Of a stretch of 64,000 bases of DNA, positions 63,157 through 64,000 are shown piece by piece. This stretch comes from Malonomonas rubra. Its GTDB lineage: Bacteria; Desulfobacterota; Desulfuromonadia; Desulfuromonadales; Geopsychrobacteraceae. The notes beneath the pieces were generated by a model. The model made no database searches. It was not told the origin of the DNA and saw only the letters and a list, made by a program, of their open reading frames with translations. How positions within the stretch are numbered: the stretch's first letter is position 1; each line of letters opens with the position of its first letter. The DNA lies in contig NZ_QKAP01000013.1 in the NCBI RefSeq assembly GCF_003247215.1, positions 1 to 64,000 on the forward strand, written 5' to 3'. The translations under genes were made by a program, and so were the position numbers.

Positions 63157-64000
63157 ATGCATCTCGTCGATCAAATTAAAGCTAAAGCTCGTGAAAATTT
63201 GCAGACCGTTGTCCTGCCGGAAGGTTATGACGATCGTATGGTTGAAGCCTCGGCAAAGATTGTCGCTGATGGGTTGGCCAAGGTTGTTCTGCTCGGCAAT
63301 GTCGATGCGCTAAATGTCAAGGCTGCCGAGATGGGTGTGACGCTTGATGATGTAACCCTGATCGATCCAAAGAATTCCGACCTGCTTGACGGATATGCCG
63401 ATAAGTTGGTCGAGTTGCGGAAGAAGAAGGGTTTAACCAAGGAACAGGCGATTGAACTGCTGACAGGTAATGATAACCTTTATTTCGGTGCCATGATGGT
63501 GCGTATGGGTGATGCCGGAGGTGCTGTGGCTGGTGCTTTCAATACCACTGGCGATGTTTTGCGTGCGGCCCTCCAGGTGATCGGTACCGCACCAGGGATG
63601 AACACCGTCTCCTCGGTGTTCCTGATGGTGACCAATACTCCCGAGTTTGGAGAGAACGGCGTACTCTGTTTCGCTGACTGTGCTGTTAATCCGAATCCTG
63701 ATGCCCAAGCTCTGGCAGAGATAGCGGTCAGTACCGCGGTGAGCTGCAAGCGTTTTCTCGGTGTTGAGGCGAAGGTTGCCATGCTTAGCTTCTCGACCAA
63801 AGGCAGCGCCAAGCATGAGGACTGTGACAAGGTTCTGAAGGCACTGGAGATAGCGAAAGAGATGGCCCCTGATCTGGCGATCGATGGCGAACTTCAAGCG
63901 GATGCAGCGTTGCTACCGAATGTCGGGGAGAAGAAGGCTCCCGGTTCCGCAGTGGCCGGAAAAGCCAACACCATCGTATTCCCGGATCTGGATGCGGGCA
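63157..64000 (+). CDS. pta: Phosphate acetyltransferase (3' truncated by window end)
   Basis: Starts at ATG 63157 with AAGGAGGAG upstream and is still open at the last base (281 codons). The sequence MHLVDQIKAKARENLQ, TVVLPEGYDDRMVEA, NTTGDVLRAALQVIGTAPG and SFSTKGSAKHED matches the short, single-domain acetyl/butyryl transferases. It interconverts acetyl-CoA and acetyl phosphate; acetate kinase may follow beyond the window. Confidence 0.95.
   Translation, partial: MHLVDQIKAKARENLQTVVLPEGYDDRMVEASAKIVADGLAKVVLLGNVDALNVKAAEMGVTLDDVTLIDPKNSDLLDGYADKLVELRKKKGLTKEQAIELLTGNDNLYFGAMMVRMGDAGGAVAGAFNTTGDVLRAALQVIGTAPGMNTVSSVFLMVTNTPEFGENGVLCFADCAVNPNPDAQALAEIAVSTAVSCKRFLGVEAKVAMLSFSTKGSAKHEDCDKVLKALEIAKEMAPDLAIDGELQADAALLPNVGEKKAPGSAVAGKANTIVFPDLDAG

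Noticed and set aside
1..64000. CRISPR array or prophage
   Set aside because: I saw no series of short direct repeats with spacers, and no phage structural, integrase or lysis genes.

Overview
The window reads as chromosomal DNA of a Gram-negative, anaerobic, respiratory bacterium of the Desulfuromonadales type (Geobacter / Desulfuromonas / Pelobacter relatives). The basis is the gene content: an aldehyde:ferredoxin oxidoreductase, a DUF6178 protein, B12-type and ordinary radical SAM proteins, decayed multiheme c-type cytochromes, a MetV/MetF methylene-THF reductase pair, a split glycine decarboxylase, TonB systems, and the order tig-clpP-clpX-lon-hup. This assignment is an inference; no 16S rRNA gene is present.

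Layout. 1-4.6 kb: end of an aldehyde oxidoreductase gene, a class II aldolase-like protein, a TPR protein, an AcpH-like protein and a CPBP/CAAX-type membrane protease, all on + and closed by a terminator. 4.6-11.5 kb: a membrane protein gene split by an in-frame TAA, two divergent radical SAM genes, an OmpA-type porin and a DUF6178 protein. 11.6-19.6 kb: a hybrid-type histidine kinase overlapping an LVIVD beta-propeller gene, then a TonB-dependent receptor divergent from a TonB gene. 19.7-26.8 kb: a chemosensory cluster (REC-DUF4388, Hpt-CheW fusion, CheA-REC, and a convergent MCP).

26.9-28.4 kb is a decaying patch: a Nudix pseudogene, a 102-bp inverted-repeat element, a small ORF, tRNA-Arg, a tRNA-His pseudogene, intact tRNA-His, a long hairpin and tRNA-Leu. 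28.4-34.5 kb holds the protein quality-control cluster (trigger factor, ClpP, ClpX, Lon) and HU. 34.5-37 kb has a tRNA Asp-Val-Asp cluster followed by two dead multiheme cytochrome genes. 37-42.6 kb: an SLC13/RCK transporter and a thiFSGHE operon on the minus strand under a TPP riboswitch with a terminator. 42.7-48.7 kb: a small helical protein, then a probable operon of seven genes with no obvious named function: a catalytically dead AAA protein, an FmdE domain, a DUF318 permease, two secreted beta-helix proteins, DUF3467 and a short orphan betaine-type binding protein. I consider this the best candidate for an undescribed system. 48.7-54 kb: a diguanylate cyclase, DAHP synthase, YggT-DivIVA-DUF167-FmdB, a broken IS110-family transposase and an envelope protein. 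55-62 kb: a one-carbon cluster folD-metV-metF-gcvT-gcvH-gcvPA-gcvPB, which joins glycine cleavage to folate methylene/methyl interconversion. The window ends with a TonB-like protein and the start of phosphotransacetylase.

No gene-free stretch exceeds about 300 bases except inside the decayed patches, which are annotated individually. Starts were moved from the longest ORF where a ribosome binding site or family N-terminus argued for it.
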